NCBI RefSeq assembly: GCF_040702505.1
Contig: NZ_JBFBLC010000002.1
Coordinates: forward strand, 124,001 to 188,000
DNA length: 64,000 nt
Direction: 5' to 3'
Source of the DNA: Terrabacter sp040702505
Lineage (GTDB): Bacteria; Actinomycetota; Actinomycetes; Actinomycetales; Dermatophilaceae
This document shows positions 34,302-42,472 of this stretch, piece by piece. The first letter of the stretch is position 1. Every line of letters starts with the position of its first letter. The notes below the pieces were generated by a model. The model was not told the DNA's origin and did not search any database. It saw nothing but the letters and a program-made list of their open reading frames with translations. Position numbers and translations under genes: made by a program.

Positions 34302-35306
34302 TCACAGGTCCGGGATCTCGTCGAGGGACACCGGACGGTTCTCGCGGCGGGAGAGCTCGCAGGCCTCGGCGACGCGGAAGGCCTGGAGCGCGTCCTGCAC
34401 GGTGCAGGGCGAGGCGAGCGTGCCGCGGGCCACGGTGGCGAAGGCGGTGAGCTCGGCGCGGTAGGCCGGCAGGAAGCGCTCCATGAAGGACCAGTGGCGC
34501 GGGCCCGACGGGTAGGTCGCGCCCGGCTCGGCGGACGTGACGGCCAGCGAGTCGTCGTAGCCGACCCCGATCGTGCCCTCGCTGCCGAGCACCTCCATGC
34601 GGACGTCGTGGCCGGCGCCGTTGTAGCGCGTGGCCGAGACCGAGACGAGCGTGTCGTCGTCGAGGGTCAGCACGGCTGCCGCCGTGTCGACGTCGCCGGC
34701 CGCGGAGAAGAAGTCGGCGCCCTTGTTGGCGCCGGTGGCGTAGACGGAGGCGACCTCGCGGCCGGTGACGAAGCGGATGATGTCGAAGTCGTGGATCGAG
34801 CAGTCGCGGAAGAGCCCGCCGCTCGAGGGGATGTAGGTCGCGTGCGGTGGGGCCTGGTCGTGGGTCTGGGCCCGGATGCTGTGCACGAAGCCGAGGCGTC
34901 CCTCGGCGACGGCCTCCTGGGCCCGGCGGTAGCCGCAGTCGAAGCGGCGCTGGAAGCCCACGTGGACCGGAGTGGTGGTGGTGGCGACGAGCCGGGCGAG
35001 GTCGATGGTCTCGTCGAGGGTCGCGGCGACGGGTTTCTCGCAGAACGTCGGGACGCCGGCGTCGAGGCCCATCCGCAGCAGGGGAGCGTGGCAGGGCGTG
35101 GCCGTGGCGATGACGAGGCCGTCGACCCCCGAGGCGAGCAGCTCGGCGGGAGAGCCGGCGAAGCCGACCCCGAGCTTGTCCGCGACGGCGCGGGCCGTGC
35201 CGGCATCCAGGTCGGCCACGACCACCTCGTCGACGTCCGGCAGGTCGCGCAGGGTCTCGGTGTGGAACGCCCCGATACGACCGACGCCCACCAGTCCGAT
35301 GCGCAT
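34302..35306 (-). CDS. iolG: Inositol 2-dehydrogenase, first gene of the catabolic operon
   Basis: 334-residue NAD-dependent dehydrogenase of the Gfo/Idh/MocA family that oxidises myo-inositol to 2-keto-myo-inositol. The cofactor loop is RIGLVGVGRIGAFH at the N-terminus, EKPVAAT has the lysine, and the substrate site reads GGLFRDCSIHDFDIIRFVTG, a precise IolG hallmark. GGGAG is six bases before the ATG at 35306. Being first after the shared promoter and directly before iolC, it is the main inositol dehydrogenase; a related copy is the tenth gene of the operon. Confidence 0.93.
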   Translation of the reverse strand: MRIGLVGVGRIGAFHTETLRDLPDVDEVVVADLDAGTARAVADKLGVGFAGSPAELLASGVDGLVIATATPCHAPLLRMGLDAGVPTFCEKPVAATLDETIDLARLVATTTTPVHVGFQRRFDCGYRRAQEAVAEGRLGFVHSIRAQTHDQAPPHATYIPSSGGLFRDCSIHDFDIIRFVTGREVASVYATGANKGADFFSAAGDVDTAAAVLTLDDDTLVSVSATRYNGAGHDVRMEVLGSEGTIGVGYDDSLAVTSAEPGATYPSGPRHWSFMERFLPAYRAELTAFATVARGTLASPCTVQDALQAFRVAEACELSRRENRPVSLDEIPDL

Positions 35307-35790
35307 GTCTCACTCCCTCAGGTGGTCTCGGTGACGGTTCGATCGTCCAGCCGAGCCGCGCGCTGTGTCAAGCAAATGTCAGAACATTCTGATGTTTGCT
35401 CAATTGCTTGACATGATGTCGAAACCAGAGGCATTCTCCAATCGCTGGCAATGGCGCCGGACCGGTACGCACCCCCGCGGTGCTTGCCACAGCGCACACA
35501 CCAGTCTGAACAGTGGTGACCCGTCACGTCTCCGGTTCGCCACAACCGCGCACTCCTCGGGCGACCTCGCCCCACACCGTCCGCTCGGACGCGAACCAGC
35601 CGGATCCCCCCAACTGCACAGGCACCGACGGGTCCGGCTGACCCGACACCCTCCGGCCCGCATGTCGCACCGCGCCAGGTGGCACACGGCATACGGCACA
35701 CGGGCACCACCTCATCGACGGGACAGCCGTCCCGGAGACGTCGCGCCACTCGGCGACCAGGCCACCGCGACGCAACGAAAGGAATCGACG
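35307..35790. promoter_or_regulatory. Divergent inositol promoter region
   Basis: 484 bases with no convincing gene separating iolG (left) from the inositol-type transporter (right). It holds the nested repeats described separately. TTGACA occurs at 35408-35413 rightward, with a weak CATTCT 18 bases on, and on the opposite strand at 35371-35366 with a weak GACGAT 18 bases on. The leftward leader would be about 30 bases and the rightward leader nearly 350 bases, which is long enough to hold additional leader control. I saw no riboswitch-like structure. It contains a GGCATAC copy at 35690. Confidence 0.55.
35366..35413. promoter_or_regulatory. Nested inverted repeats, candidate operator for the inositol regulator
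   Basis: Outer perfect arms TGTCAAGCAA (35366-35375) and TTGCTTGACA (35404-35413) enclose an inner repeat TCAGAA-CA-TTCTGA (35379-35392); inner flanks AGCAAATG and TGTTTGCT extend it imperfectly. Each outer arm contains a TTGACA hexamer facing outward, so a protein on the inner site would block both promoters at once. The GntR-type regulator in the rightward operon is the obvious candidate binder; this is inference. Confidence 0.6.
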
Positions 35791-36792
35791 ATGACTCCGA
35801 CCAGGACCCGCAGGAGCCTGACAGCCGCGGCCGGAACGGCCGTCGTGGCAGCCCTCGCCCTCGGCGCGTGCAGCGGCGGCGGCGCACCCAGCGCCTCGTC
35901 GACGGGTGGGGGAGGAGGTGGCGGCGGCAACAGCGGCTACACCTTCGCGATGATCACCCACGAGACCCCGGGCGACACGTTCTGGGACCGCATCAAGGCC
36001 GGCGCCCAGCAGGCCGCGAAGGACACCGGCTCGACGCTGAAGTACTCCGCCGACCCCGACGCCAGCAAGCAGGCGGTGCTGATCCAGAACGCCATCGACT
36101 CGAAGGTCGACGGGATCGCCACGACGCTCGTCACCCCGGACGCGCTCATCCCGACGATCAAGAAGGCCGTCGCGGCCGGCATCCCGGTGGACAGCTTCAA
36201 CTCGGGCATCGACTACTTCAAGCAGGCCGGGTCGCTGACCCACTTCGCCTCCAACGAGAAGCTGGGCGGCCAGGAGGCCGGCAAGCGGGCGGCCGCCGCG
36301 GGTGCCACGAAGATCCTGTGCACCATCCAGCAGTCCGGCTCGGTGGCCCTCGAGGACCGCTGCGCGGGCGTCAAGCAGTCCTTCCCCAACACCGAGAACC
36401 TGCAGGTCAACGGCGCCGACGACGCCGCCGTCACGACCGCGATCCAGGCCAAGCTGACGCAGGACAAGGCGGTCAACTGGGTCATCACCCTCGGCGCGCC
36501 GCAGGCCCTCGACACCATCAAGGCCGCGCAGGGCGCCGGACGGACCGACGTCAAGATCGGCACGTTCGACACCAACCCGGACGCGGCGCAGGCGGTCCAG
36601 GACGGCAAGATCCAGTGGTACATCGACCAGCAGCCCTACTTGCAGGGCTACATGGCGATCACGCAGCTCTACCTCTACAAGAAGAACGGCAACGTCCTCG
36701 GTGGCGGACAGGCCGTGCTGACCGGCCCCTCCTTCGTCGACAAGACGAACATCGCCCAGGTCCTGCCGTTCATCAAGCAGAACACCCGCTAA
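35791..36792 (+). CDS. Sugar/inositol ABC transporter solute-binding lipoprotein (RbsB/IbpA-like)
   Basis: 333-residue lipoprotein with a type I periplasmic-binding (LacI/RbsB) fold. The signal peptide ends LALGACSGG with the lipid Cys at residue 27, followed by a glycine-rich linker. YTFAMITHETPGDTFWDRIKAGAQQAA, VDGIATTLVTPDAL and VDSFNSGIDYF are ligand-cleft segments. AAAGGA precedes the ATG at 35791. It starts an operon with permease and ATPase genes and faces the inositol operon, so inositol is the likely ligand. A stable hairpin lies 31 bases after the stop, which would favour higher level of this subunit. Confidence 0.9.
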   Translation: MTPTRTRRSLTAAAGTAVVAALALGACSGGGAPSASSTGGGGGGGGNSGYTFAMITHETPGDTFWDRIKAGAQQAAKDTGSTLKYSADPDASKQAVLIQNAIDSKVDGIATTLVTPDALIPTIKKAVAAGIPVDSFNSGIDYFKQAGSLTHFASNEKLGGQEAGKRAAAAGATKILCTIQQSGSVALEDRCAGVKQSFPNTENLQVNGADDAAVTTAIQAKLTQDKAVNWVITLGAPQALDTIKAAQGAGRTDVKIGTFDTNPDAAQAVQDGKIQWYIDQQPYLQGYMAITQLYLYKKNGNVLGGGQAVLTGPSFVDKTNIAQVLPFIKQNTR

Positions 36793-36822
36793 CCGACTCG
36801 AGGGGGCCGGCTCCGTCCGGGT

Positions 36823-36848
36823 CGAGCGGTCGATCTCCCGACCGCTCG
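36823..36848 (+). terminator. 10-bp perfect stem-loop between binding protein and permease genes
   Basis: Arms CGAGCGGTCG and CGACCGCTCG with loop ATCTCC. No T-run follows. Such a stem commonly protects or partially terminates the solute-binding gene message, giving more binding protein than permease. Confidence 0.6.
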
Positions 36849-36894
36849 GCAGCCCGGGTGGGTTCGGCCCCCGCCGAACAGCACTGGAGCTGTC

Positions 36895-37965
36895 ATGAGT
36901 AGCACCCCCGTCAAGACCGACCCGTCGCCGTCAGCCCCGACCGAGGCCTCCAACCGGGTCACGCTGGGCTGGTCGAACCGGCTGCTGGCACGACCCGAGA
37001 TCGGCGCGCTCGTCGCCGCGGTCGTCATCTTCATCTTCTTCCTCATCGTCGCGCCCGCCTTCCGCACGCCCGCGTCGTTCTTCACCGTGCTCTACCAGTC
37101 CTCGACCATCGGCATCGTGGCCGTCGGGGTCGGGATGCTGATGATCGGCGGCGAGTTCGACCTGTCCGCCGGTGTCCTCGTCACCACCGCGGGCCTCTTC
37201 AACGCGATGTTCTGCTACCAGCTCGGGATCAACCTCTGGGTCGGCGCGATCCTGTCGCTGGTGCTGTGCCTCGCCATCGGCTTCCTCAACGGCTTCCTCG
37301 TGATGAGGACGGGGATCCCGAGCTTCCTCATCACCTTGGGCACGTTCTTCGTGCTGCAGGGCGCCAACCTCGGCGTCACCAAGCTGGTCACCGGCTCGGT
37401 GTCGAGCCCGAACATCGACCAGATGGCCGGCTACAGCTCGCTCACCTGGATCTTCGCCAACGAGTGGCAGATCGGCTCGGTGACCCTGTCGATCACGGTG
37501 ATCTGGTGGTTCCTCTTCGTGGCGCTCTCGGCCTATGTGCTGACCCGCACGAGGATCGGCAACTGGATCTTCGCCGTGGGCGGCAACGCCGACTCGGCCC
37601 GCGCGGTCGGGGTGCCCGTCACCCGCGTCAAGATCGGCCTGTTCATGACCGTCAGCTTCCTGGGGTGGTTCGCCGGGATGCACTACCTCTACAACTACAA
37701 CACCCTCCAGGCCGGCAACGGCGTCGGCAACGAGTTCCTCTACATCATCGCCGCGGTCGTCGGCGGCACGATGCTGACCGGCGGCTACGGCAACGCCATC
37801 GGCGTGGCGATCGGCGCCTTCATCTTCGGCATGACGAGCCTCTGCATCGTCTACGCCGGGTGGGACCCCAACTGGTTCAAGGCCTTCCTCGGCGTCATGC
37901 TCCTGCTGGCCGTCATGGTCAACATGTACGTCAAGCGACTCTCGACCGCCCGGAAGGTGGGTTGA
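36895..37965 (+). CDS. Sugar/inositol ABC transporter permease (RbsC-like)
   Basis: 356-residue membrane subunit with about ten helices, of the ribose/galactoside (BPD_transp_2) family. GVGMLMIGGEFDLSAGVLVTTAGL is the family core segment, FLNGFLVMRTGIPSFLITLGTFFVLQG follows, and the coupling region is AVGGNADSARAVGVPVTRVKIGLF. The N-terminal 30 residues are polar and cytoplasmic. The next gene (ATPase) begins one base after its stop, so they are co-translated. A single homodimer-forming permease is usual for this family. Confidence 0.9.
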   Translation: MSSTPVKTDPSPSAPTEASNRVTLGWSNRLLARPEIGALVAAVVIFIFFLIVAPAFRTPASFFTVLYQSSTIGIVAVGVGMLMIGGEFDLSAGVLVTTAGLFNAMFCYQLGINLWVGAILSLVLCLAIGFLNGFLVMRTGIPSFLITLGTFFVLQGANLGVTKLVTGSVSSPNIDQMAGYSSLTWIFANEWQIGSVTLSITVIWWFLFVALSAYVLTRTRIGNWIFAVGGNADSARAVGVPVTRVKIGLFMTVSFLGWFAGMHYLYNYNTLQAGNGVGNEFLYIIAAVVGGTMLTGGYGNAIGVAIGAFIFGMTSLCIVYAGWDPNWFKAFLGVMLLLAVMVNMYVKRLSTARKVG

Positions 37966-37966
37966 C

Positions 37967-38782
37967 ATGACCGACACCCTGCACGAGCACGCCGACCGCG
38001 ACCTCTACAAGGGCGAGCCGCTCGTCGAGATGACCGACATCGGCAAGACGTATGGCGCGATCCGGGCGCTGAAGGGCATCAACCTGACCGTCAACGCCGG
38101 CGAGGTCACCTGCGTGCTCGGCGACAACGGCGCGGGCAAGTCGACGCTGATCAAGATCATCGCCGGCCTGCACCCGCACAACGAGGGCACGATGAAGGTC
38201 GACGGCAAGGAGGTCCACTTCACGAGCCCGCGCGACTCGCTCGCGCACGGCATCGCGACCGTCTACCAGGACCTCGCGGTCGTCGACCTCATGGAGGTCT
38301 GGCGCAACTTCTTCCTCGGCTCCGAGCTCACCGGCTCCTCGGCGCCCTTGGCACCATTGAAGATCCGCGAGATGCGGGAGATCGCCGACCAGGAGCTGCG
38401 CAAGATGGGGATCGTCGTCAAGGACATCAACCAGCCCATCGGCAACCTCTCCGGTGGCCAGCGCCAGTGCGTCGCCATCGCGCGGGCCGTCTACTTCGGC
38501 GCCCGAGTGTTGATCCTCGACGAGCCGACGGCCGCCCTCGGCGTCAAGCAGTCGGGCGTGGTGCTGAAGTACACCGCGGCCGCCCGTGACGCGGGCCTCG
38601 GCGTCGTCTTCATCACGCACAACCCGCACCACGCGTACCTCGTCGGCAACCACTTCGTCATCCTCAAGCTCGGCGAGGCCGTGCTCGACAAGAAGCGGTC
38701 GGATGTGGCGCTCGACGAGCTCACCCGCCAGATGGCCGGCGGTGACGAGCTGACCGAGCTCTCGCACGAGCTGCAGCAGTGA
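37967..38782 (+). CDS. Sugar/inositol ABC transporter ATP-binding protein, single domain
   Basis: 271-residue ABC ATPase. Walker A is GDNGAGKST, the signature LSGGQRQ, Walker B VLILDEPTAAL and the switch histidine in ITHN. Transporters of this sugar class usually have a doubled ATPase (RbsA-like, about 500 residues); this one has a single nucleotide-binding domain, so it should act as a homodimer. The first 20 residues are polar. It sits one base after the permease stop and 13 bases before the universal stress protein gene. Confidence 0.92.
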   Translation: MTDTLHEHADRDLYKGEPLVEMTDIGKTYGAIRALKGINLTVNAGEVTCVLGDNGAGKSTLIKIIAGLHPHNEGTMKVDGKEVHFTSPRDSLAHGIATVYQDLAVVDLMEVWRNFFLGSELTGSSAPLAPLKIREMREIADQELRKMGIVVKDINQPIGNLSGGQRQCVAIARAVYFGARVLILDEPTAALGVKQSGVVLKYTAAARDAGLGVVFITHNPHHAYLVGNHFVILKLGEAVLDKKRSDVALDELTRQMAGGDELTELSHELQQ

Positions 38783-38795
38783 GCGAGGTGGCCTC

Positions 38796-39209
38796 ATGAG
38801 CGTCGCCGTCGCCCACCACACCCGCAGCTCGAGCGCCCTGGCGCTGGAGGAGGGGGCCCGCCAGGCGGCCTACCGGGGGACCGAGCTCGTCGTCGTCCAC
38901 GTCGTCGAGTCGCTCGACAACGACATCGCCGAGGCGAACCGCGCCGGCATCTCCGACGCGGTGGAGAAGGCGTTGCGGGCCGTCGACCTGCCGGACCTGC
39001 GCTGGGACGTGCGGCTCGTCGCCGGCGGCCACGAGGTCACGGACGTGTCGGCTGCCCTCCTGAAGGAGGTCGCCGAGCTGGGTCCCGACCTGCTGGTCAT
39101 CGGGGCACGACGGCGCTCCCCGGTGGGCAAGGCCTTCCTCGGCAGTGTCACGCAGAACGTCATCCTCGACGCCGAGATCCCGGTGCTCGTCGTCAAGAGC
39201 CCGAGGTGA
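38796..39209 (+). CDS. Universal stress protein (UspA family), in the transporter operon
   Basis: 137-residue single Usp domain. The nucleotide-binding loop is GARRRSPVGKAFLGSVTQNVI, with G-2x-G-9x-G spacing, and the strand VLVVKSPR ends the fold. The ATG at 38796 sits only 13 bases behind the ATPase gene, so it is made with the transporter. Presence of a Usp in an inositol operon suggests coupling of import to energy state, but no partner is known. Confidence 0.85.
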   Translation: MSVAVAHHTRSSSALALEEGARQAAYRGTELVVVHVVESLDNDIAEANRAGISDAVEKALRAVDLPDLRWDVRLVAGGHEVTDVSAALLKEVAELGPDLLVIGARRRSPVGKAFLGSVTQNVILDAEIPVLVVKSPR

Positions 39210-39275
39210 GGAGGGGAGGGCGTGGCGACCTGCTGGCGTGGCTGTCGGCCTGCGCCGGATCGCTAGTCTGCGGCC

Positions 39276-40016
39276 ATGTCCAAGCCCGTTGACGTCCGCA
39301 TCGACCGCGAGACGCCGGTCCCGCTCTACCATCAGCTCGCGGAGCAGCTGAGCGCGGCCATCGCGAGGGGCGAGCTGCAGCCCGGCGACCCGTTCGAGAA
39401 CGAGGTCGCCATGGCCGACCGGCTCCGGCTCTCGCGGCCCACGGTCCGGCGGGCGATCCAGGAGCTGGTGTCCCAGGGGCTGCTGCTGCGTCGGCGGGGC
39501 CGCGGCACGACCGTCGCCGGGCGCCAGATCCACCGGCGCGCGGAGCTGACGAGCCTCTACGACGACCTGCGGCGCGAGGGATCGGGCGACCCGCGCACCG
39601 TCGTGCTGACGCACGAGGTCACGACCGACGAGGTCGCGGCGGCGGCGATGGGCCTGCCGGGCGACACGCCCCTGCTGCACCTCGTGCGGCTGCGGCTCGA
39701 CGGCGACCGTCCGCTGGCGATCCTGCGCAACTGGCTGCCGCCGGCCTACTCCGACATCAGCCGCGAGGACCTCGAGTGCGACGGGCTCTACGCGCTGTTG
39801 CGCTCTCGGGGTGGCAAGCCGGTCGTCGCGCACCAGCGCATCGGGGCCCGGCCGCCGTCCGGCCCGGAGCGCAGGCACCTCGACCTCACGCCCTCGCAGC
39901 CGGTGCTGACGATGTCGCGCACGGCGTTCGACGCGGTCGGTGCGCCCGTCGAGTACGGCGACCACTGCTACCGGGCGCAGGACTACTCCATCGAGGTCAT
40001 GCTCGACGAGCGCTGA
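39276..40016 (+). CDS. GntR/HutC-type transcriptional regulator, candidate inositol repressor
   Basis: 246-residue regulator. Residues about 14-75 form the GntR winged helix (PLYHQLAEQLSAAIARGELQPGD...LRLSRPTVRRAIQELVSQGLLLRRRGRGT), and residues about 95-240 form a UTRA ligand-binding domain with the family landmark LHLVRLRLDGDRPLAILRNWLP and VEYGDHCYRAQDYSIEVML. Positioned after the transporter genes in the rightward unit, it is the natural inositol-responsive repressor (IolR role) of both divergent operons. The effector is probably an inositol catabolite; inference. Confidence 0.88.
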   Translation: MSKPVDVRIDRETPVPLYHQLAEQLSAAIARGELQPGDPFENEVAMADRLRLSRPTVRRAIQELVSQGLLLRRRGRGTTVAGRQIHRRAELTSLYDDLRREGSGDPRTVVLTHEVTTDEVAAAAMGLPGDTPLLHLVRLRLDGDRPLAILRNWLPPAYSDISREDLECDGLYALLRSRGGKPVVAHQRIGARPPSGPERRHLDLTPSQPVLTMSRTAFDAVGAPVEYGDHCYRAQDYSIEVMLDER

Positions 40017-40031
40017 GGCGGTGGGGAATTG

Positions 40032-40682
40032 GTGCGTCTCGAGATCGACGCGGTGCTGTTCGACATCGACGGGACGCTGGTCGACTCCACCCCCGCGGTG
40101 GAGCGGACGTGGACGACGTGGGCGTCGCGTCATGGGCTCGACCCGGCGGAGATCCTCGCCGTGTGCCACGGTCGGCGCGCCGAGGACACGGTGTCGCGCT
40201 TCGTGCCCGCGCACGAGCGCGCCGCTGCCGTGGCCGAGCTCGAGGAGCTGGAGCTGGCCGACCTCGACGAGGTGGTCGCCTTGCCCGGGGCGCGTGAGCT
40301 GCTGACGCGACTGCCCTCCGACCGGTGGGCGGCGGTGACCTCCGGCTCCCAGCGGCTCATGCGCGCCCGCCTCGCCGCCGCGGAGCTGCCCGTGCCGGCC
40401 GTGCTCATCGCGGCCGAGGACGTGCGGACGGGCAAGCCGGACCCCGAGGGCTACGAGCTGGCCGCTGACCGGCTCGGCGTGCCGCCGAGCCGGTGCCTCG
40501 TCGTGGAGGACGCGCCAGCCGGGATCGCCGCCGGCTTGGCCGCGGGAGCGCGGACCCTCGCGGTGAGCACCAGCCACGACCGCACCCATCTCGGCTCGGC
40601 CGACCACGTCGTCGCGGACCTGCGATCCGTCGTGATCGAGCCCGCGGGCGCAGGCCTCGCGGTGACGCTCCGCCTGGATTGA
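40032..40682 (+). CDS. HAD-superfamily phosphatase (beta-phosphoglucomutase/GPP-like)
   Basis: 216-residue HAD hydrolase. Motif I is LFDIDGTLVDST, motif II is VTSGSQ, motif III the lysine in RTGKPDPEGYELAADRLGV, and motif IV VVEDAPAGIAAG. The helical cap between residues 20 and 90 marks the subfamily that includes glycerol-1-phosphatase and 2-deoxyglucose-6-phosphatase. It starts with GTG at 40032 (TTG at 40029 also possible), 15 bases after the GntR gene, so is probably in the same operon and may hydrolyse a sugar-phosphate dead end of inositol breakdown. Confidence 0.83.
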   Translation: MRLEIDAVLFDIDGTLVDSTPAVERTWTTWASRHGLDPAEILAVCHGRRAEDTVSRFVPAHERAAAVAELEELELADLDEVVALPGARELLTRLPSDRWAAVTSGSQRLMRARLAAAELPVPAVLIAAEDVRTGKPDPEGYELAADRLGVPPSRCLVVEDAPAGIAAGLAAGARTLAVSTSHDRTHLGSADHVVADLRSVVIEPAGAGLAVTLRLD

Positions 40683-40707
40683 CGAGGCGCCGAAAGTCTG
40701 GCGCGGC

Positions 40708-41298
40708 TCAGCGGGTACCCACGGGCCGGCCCACGACCATCGACTCGAGCAGCGCCGGCTCGAACGTCTCCGCCGTCTGCGGGTCCAGCTGCGCGCCGAG
40801 ACCGTCGAGGACGGCGGTGAAGAAGCACCGGGCCGCAGCGGCGAAGGCGACGTCCGCGATCTCGGGGTCGGTGAGCCCCGCGTCCCGCAGCCGGTCGACG
40901 TCCGCCTGCTCGACCGAGGCCGCGTCGGCGCCGATCTTGGCCGCGAAGTCGTAGACCGCCCGGTCCTCGTCCGACAGCGCCGGCCGGTCCGGGCTCTCGG
41001 CGATGGCGCGCATCGCCTCCTCGTCGCCGACGACGTCGCGCAGGAACGTCGAGTGGGCGGCGGTGCAGTAGGTGGACCGTCGGGCCCGGGCCGCCGCGAT
41101 GGTGGCGATCTCGAACCGCCGGCGGTCCATGCTGTCCCGCACGGTCGAGTTGAGCAGGTTCCAGGCCCGGGCCACGTCGGGACGGGTCGAGAACGCTGCC
41201 GCGTAGTCGGGCAGGAAGCCCCAGGCCGAGCGTTGGGCGCGGTAGTACTCGGCGAGCTCGCCCTCGGCGGCGTCCTCGCCCACGGTGGAGATGAACAT
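40708..41298 (-). CDS. Carboxymuconolactone decarboxylase/AhpD-like peroxidase-related protein
   Basis: 196-residue all-helical protein of the AhpD-like superfamily, of the longer peroxidase-related type. The redox or proton-relay site is STYCTAAHS with C78 and H82 (the C-x3-H variant; classic AhpD has CxxC). FEIATIAAARARRS precedes it as in the family. The ATG at 41298 follows a GGAGAAGAA region. No peroxiredoxin gene is nearby, so its partner is not visible. It converges with the HAD gene, 25 bases away. Confidence 0.83.
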   Translation of the reverse strand: MFISTVGEDAAEGELAEYYRAQRSAWGFLPDYAAAFSTRPDVARAWNLLNSTVRDSMDRRRFEIATIAAARARRSTYCTAAHSTFLRDVVGDEEAMRAIAESPDRPALSDEDRAVYDFAAKIGADAASVEQADVDRLRDAGLTDPEIADVAFAAAARCFFTAVLDGLGAQLDPQTAETFEPALLESMVVGRPVGTR

Positions 41299-41425
41299 GC
41301 GCCGATTCTTCTCCGGTTCGTGCTCGTCCGGGCCGCTTCGGCGACTCCGGCGGACCCAACCCGGGCTCGCACGAGATGCACCGAAACGCCCTACGGCGCC
41401 CGGTCGGCTCTGCTTCACTGGCGCG

Positions 41426-42268
41426 ATGCTGGTGATGCTTGCCTGCGGGGCGCTGCTGCTCCTGGCAGTCGGTGCGGGGTGGCAGTGGCGCCGCCACGCC
41501 CTTGCGATCCCGGGCTGGGCACGGGACGAGCTGGACACCCGGTCGGGACGAGCGCGGTGCCTCGTGTGGTTCCTGGCGGTGGCGGTGCTGACAGGCCTGG
41601 CCGTCGGCGTCTTCGTCGTCGGTCCCGCCGGGCGTCTGGCGATGCGTCTGCTCGCGGCGACCTCGCCGGACGCGCAGGGCCGGATCACCGAAGCCGACCA
41701 GATCGTGGGTCAGATCTCGCTGACCGGCACGATCGGGTTCGTCCTCTTCGTCGGGCTGCCGTTCGGGCTGGCCGCAGGGTTGGCGTATGCGCTCGCCTCC
41801 TTCGTCGTGCCGCGCGGCCTCCTCGGGGGTGCGCTCTTCGGGCTGGCCGCCCTCGTGGTCGTCGGCGCCGTCGTGGACCCGCTGCGGGGCGACAACCCGG
41901 ACTTCGCCATCGTCGGGCCCGGCTGGCTGAGCATCACGACCTTCGCCGTGATGGCGGTGCTGGCCGGAGCGCTCACCGCGCCGATCGCGGGGCGGCTGGG
42001 GGCGGCGATCGGTAGGCCGTCGCACTGGTGGTGGCTCTGGCTGGTGCCCCTCGACCTCTTCACCTTCGCAGCGCTGAGCATCGTCTCCCTGGTGTTCGCG
42101 GGCATCGTCGCGGCCTGTCTAGCTGTCCTGGCGCTCGTGCTGGTGCTTTCGCCGTGGTCCCCGGCATTCCGGCGCCGCACGGCACAGCTGGGTCGGGCGC
42201 TCGCCTCGATCGCCGTCCTGGTCAGCGTCCCCGGGTTCGTCTCTGCGCTGGCCGCGATCGTCGACTGA
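41426..42268 (+). CDS. Polytopic membrane protein of unknown function
   Basis: 280-residue protein with about seven hydrophobic helices: one at the N-terminus (LVMLACGALLLLAVGAGW), a second after a polar segment (VWFLAVAVLTGLAVGVFVV), two in the middle (GFVLFVGLPFGLAAGLAYALASF, LGGALFGLAALVVVGAVV) and three toward the end. GPAGRLAMRLLAATSPDAQG is a conserved-looking cytoplasmic loop after helix 2. I do not recognise a family. The upstream open frame from 41285 has no ribosome site. Confidence 0.7.
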   Translation: MLVMLACGALLLLAVGAGWQWRRHALAIPGWARDELDTRSGRARCLVWFLAVAVLTGLAVGVFVVGPAGRLAMRLLAATSPDAQGRITEADQIVGQISLTGTIGFVLFVGLPFGLAAGLAYALASFVVPRGLLGGALFGLAALVVVGAVVDPLRGDNPDFAIVGPGWLSITTFAVMAVLAGALTAPIAGRLGAAIGRPSHWWWLWLVPLDLFTFAALSIVSLVFAGIVAACLAVLALVLVLSPWSPAFRRRTAQLGRALASIAVLVSVPGFVSALAAIVD

Positions 42269-42472
42269 GGCAGGCATTCGGACAAAGGACATACACCGTA
42301 AGGGTCCCGTCAGTGGGTAGGTAGGGCTGAGCGCGCCACCGACGGGCTCAAACAGCGCGGCGCGTCGGTGGCGGGCGTAACACCACCGCTGGGCATCGGT
42401 TCGTGACGGCACTCCCGCGGTGATCGCGTCGGCGTCCACGTCAACGCCTTGCTCGCGTGCCAGCATGACGGG

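Noticed and set aside
35414..35790. A riboswitch in the long leader before the inositol transporter genes
   Set aside because: The leader is long, but no conserved riboswitch core or terminator pair was recognised; only the repeats at 35366-35413 and one GGCATAC word were found.
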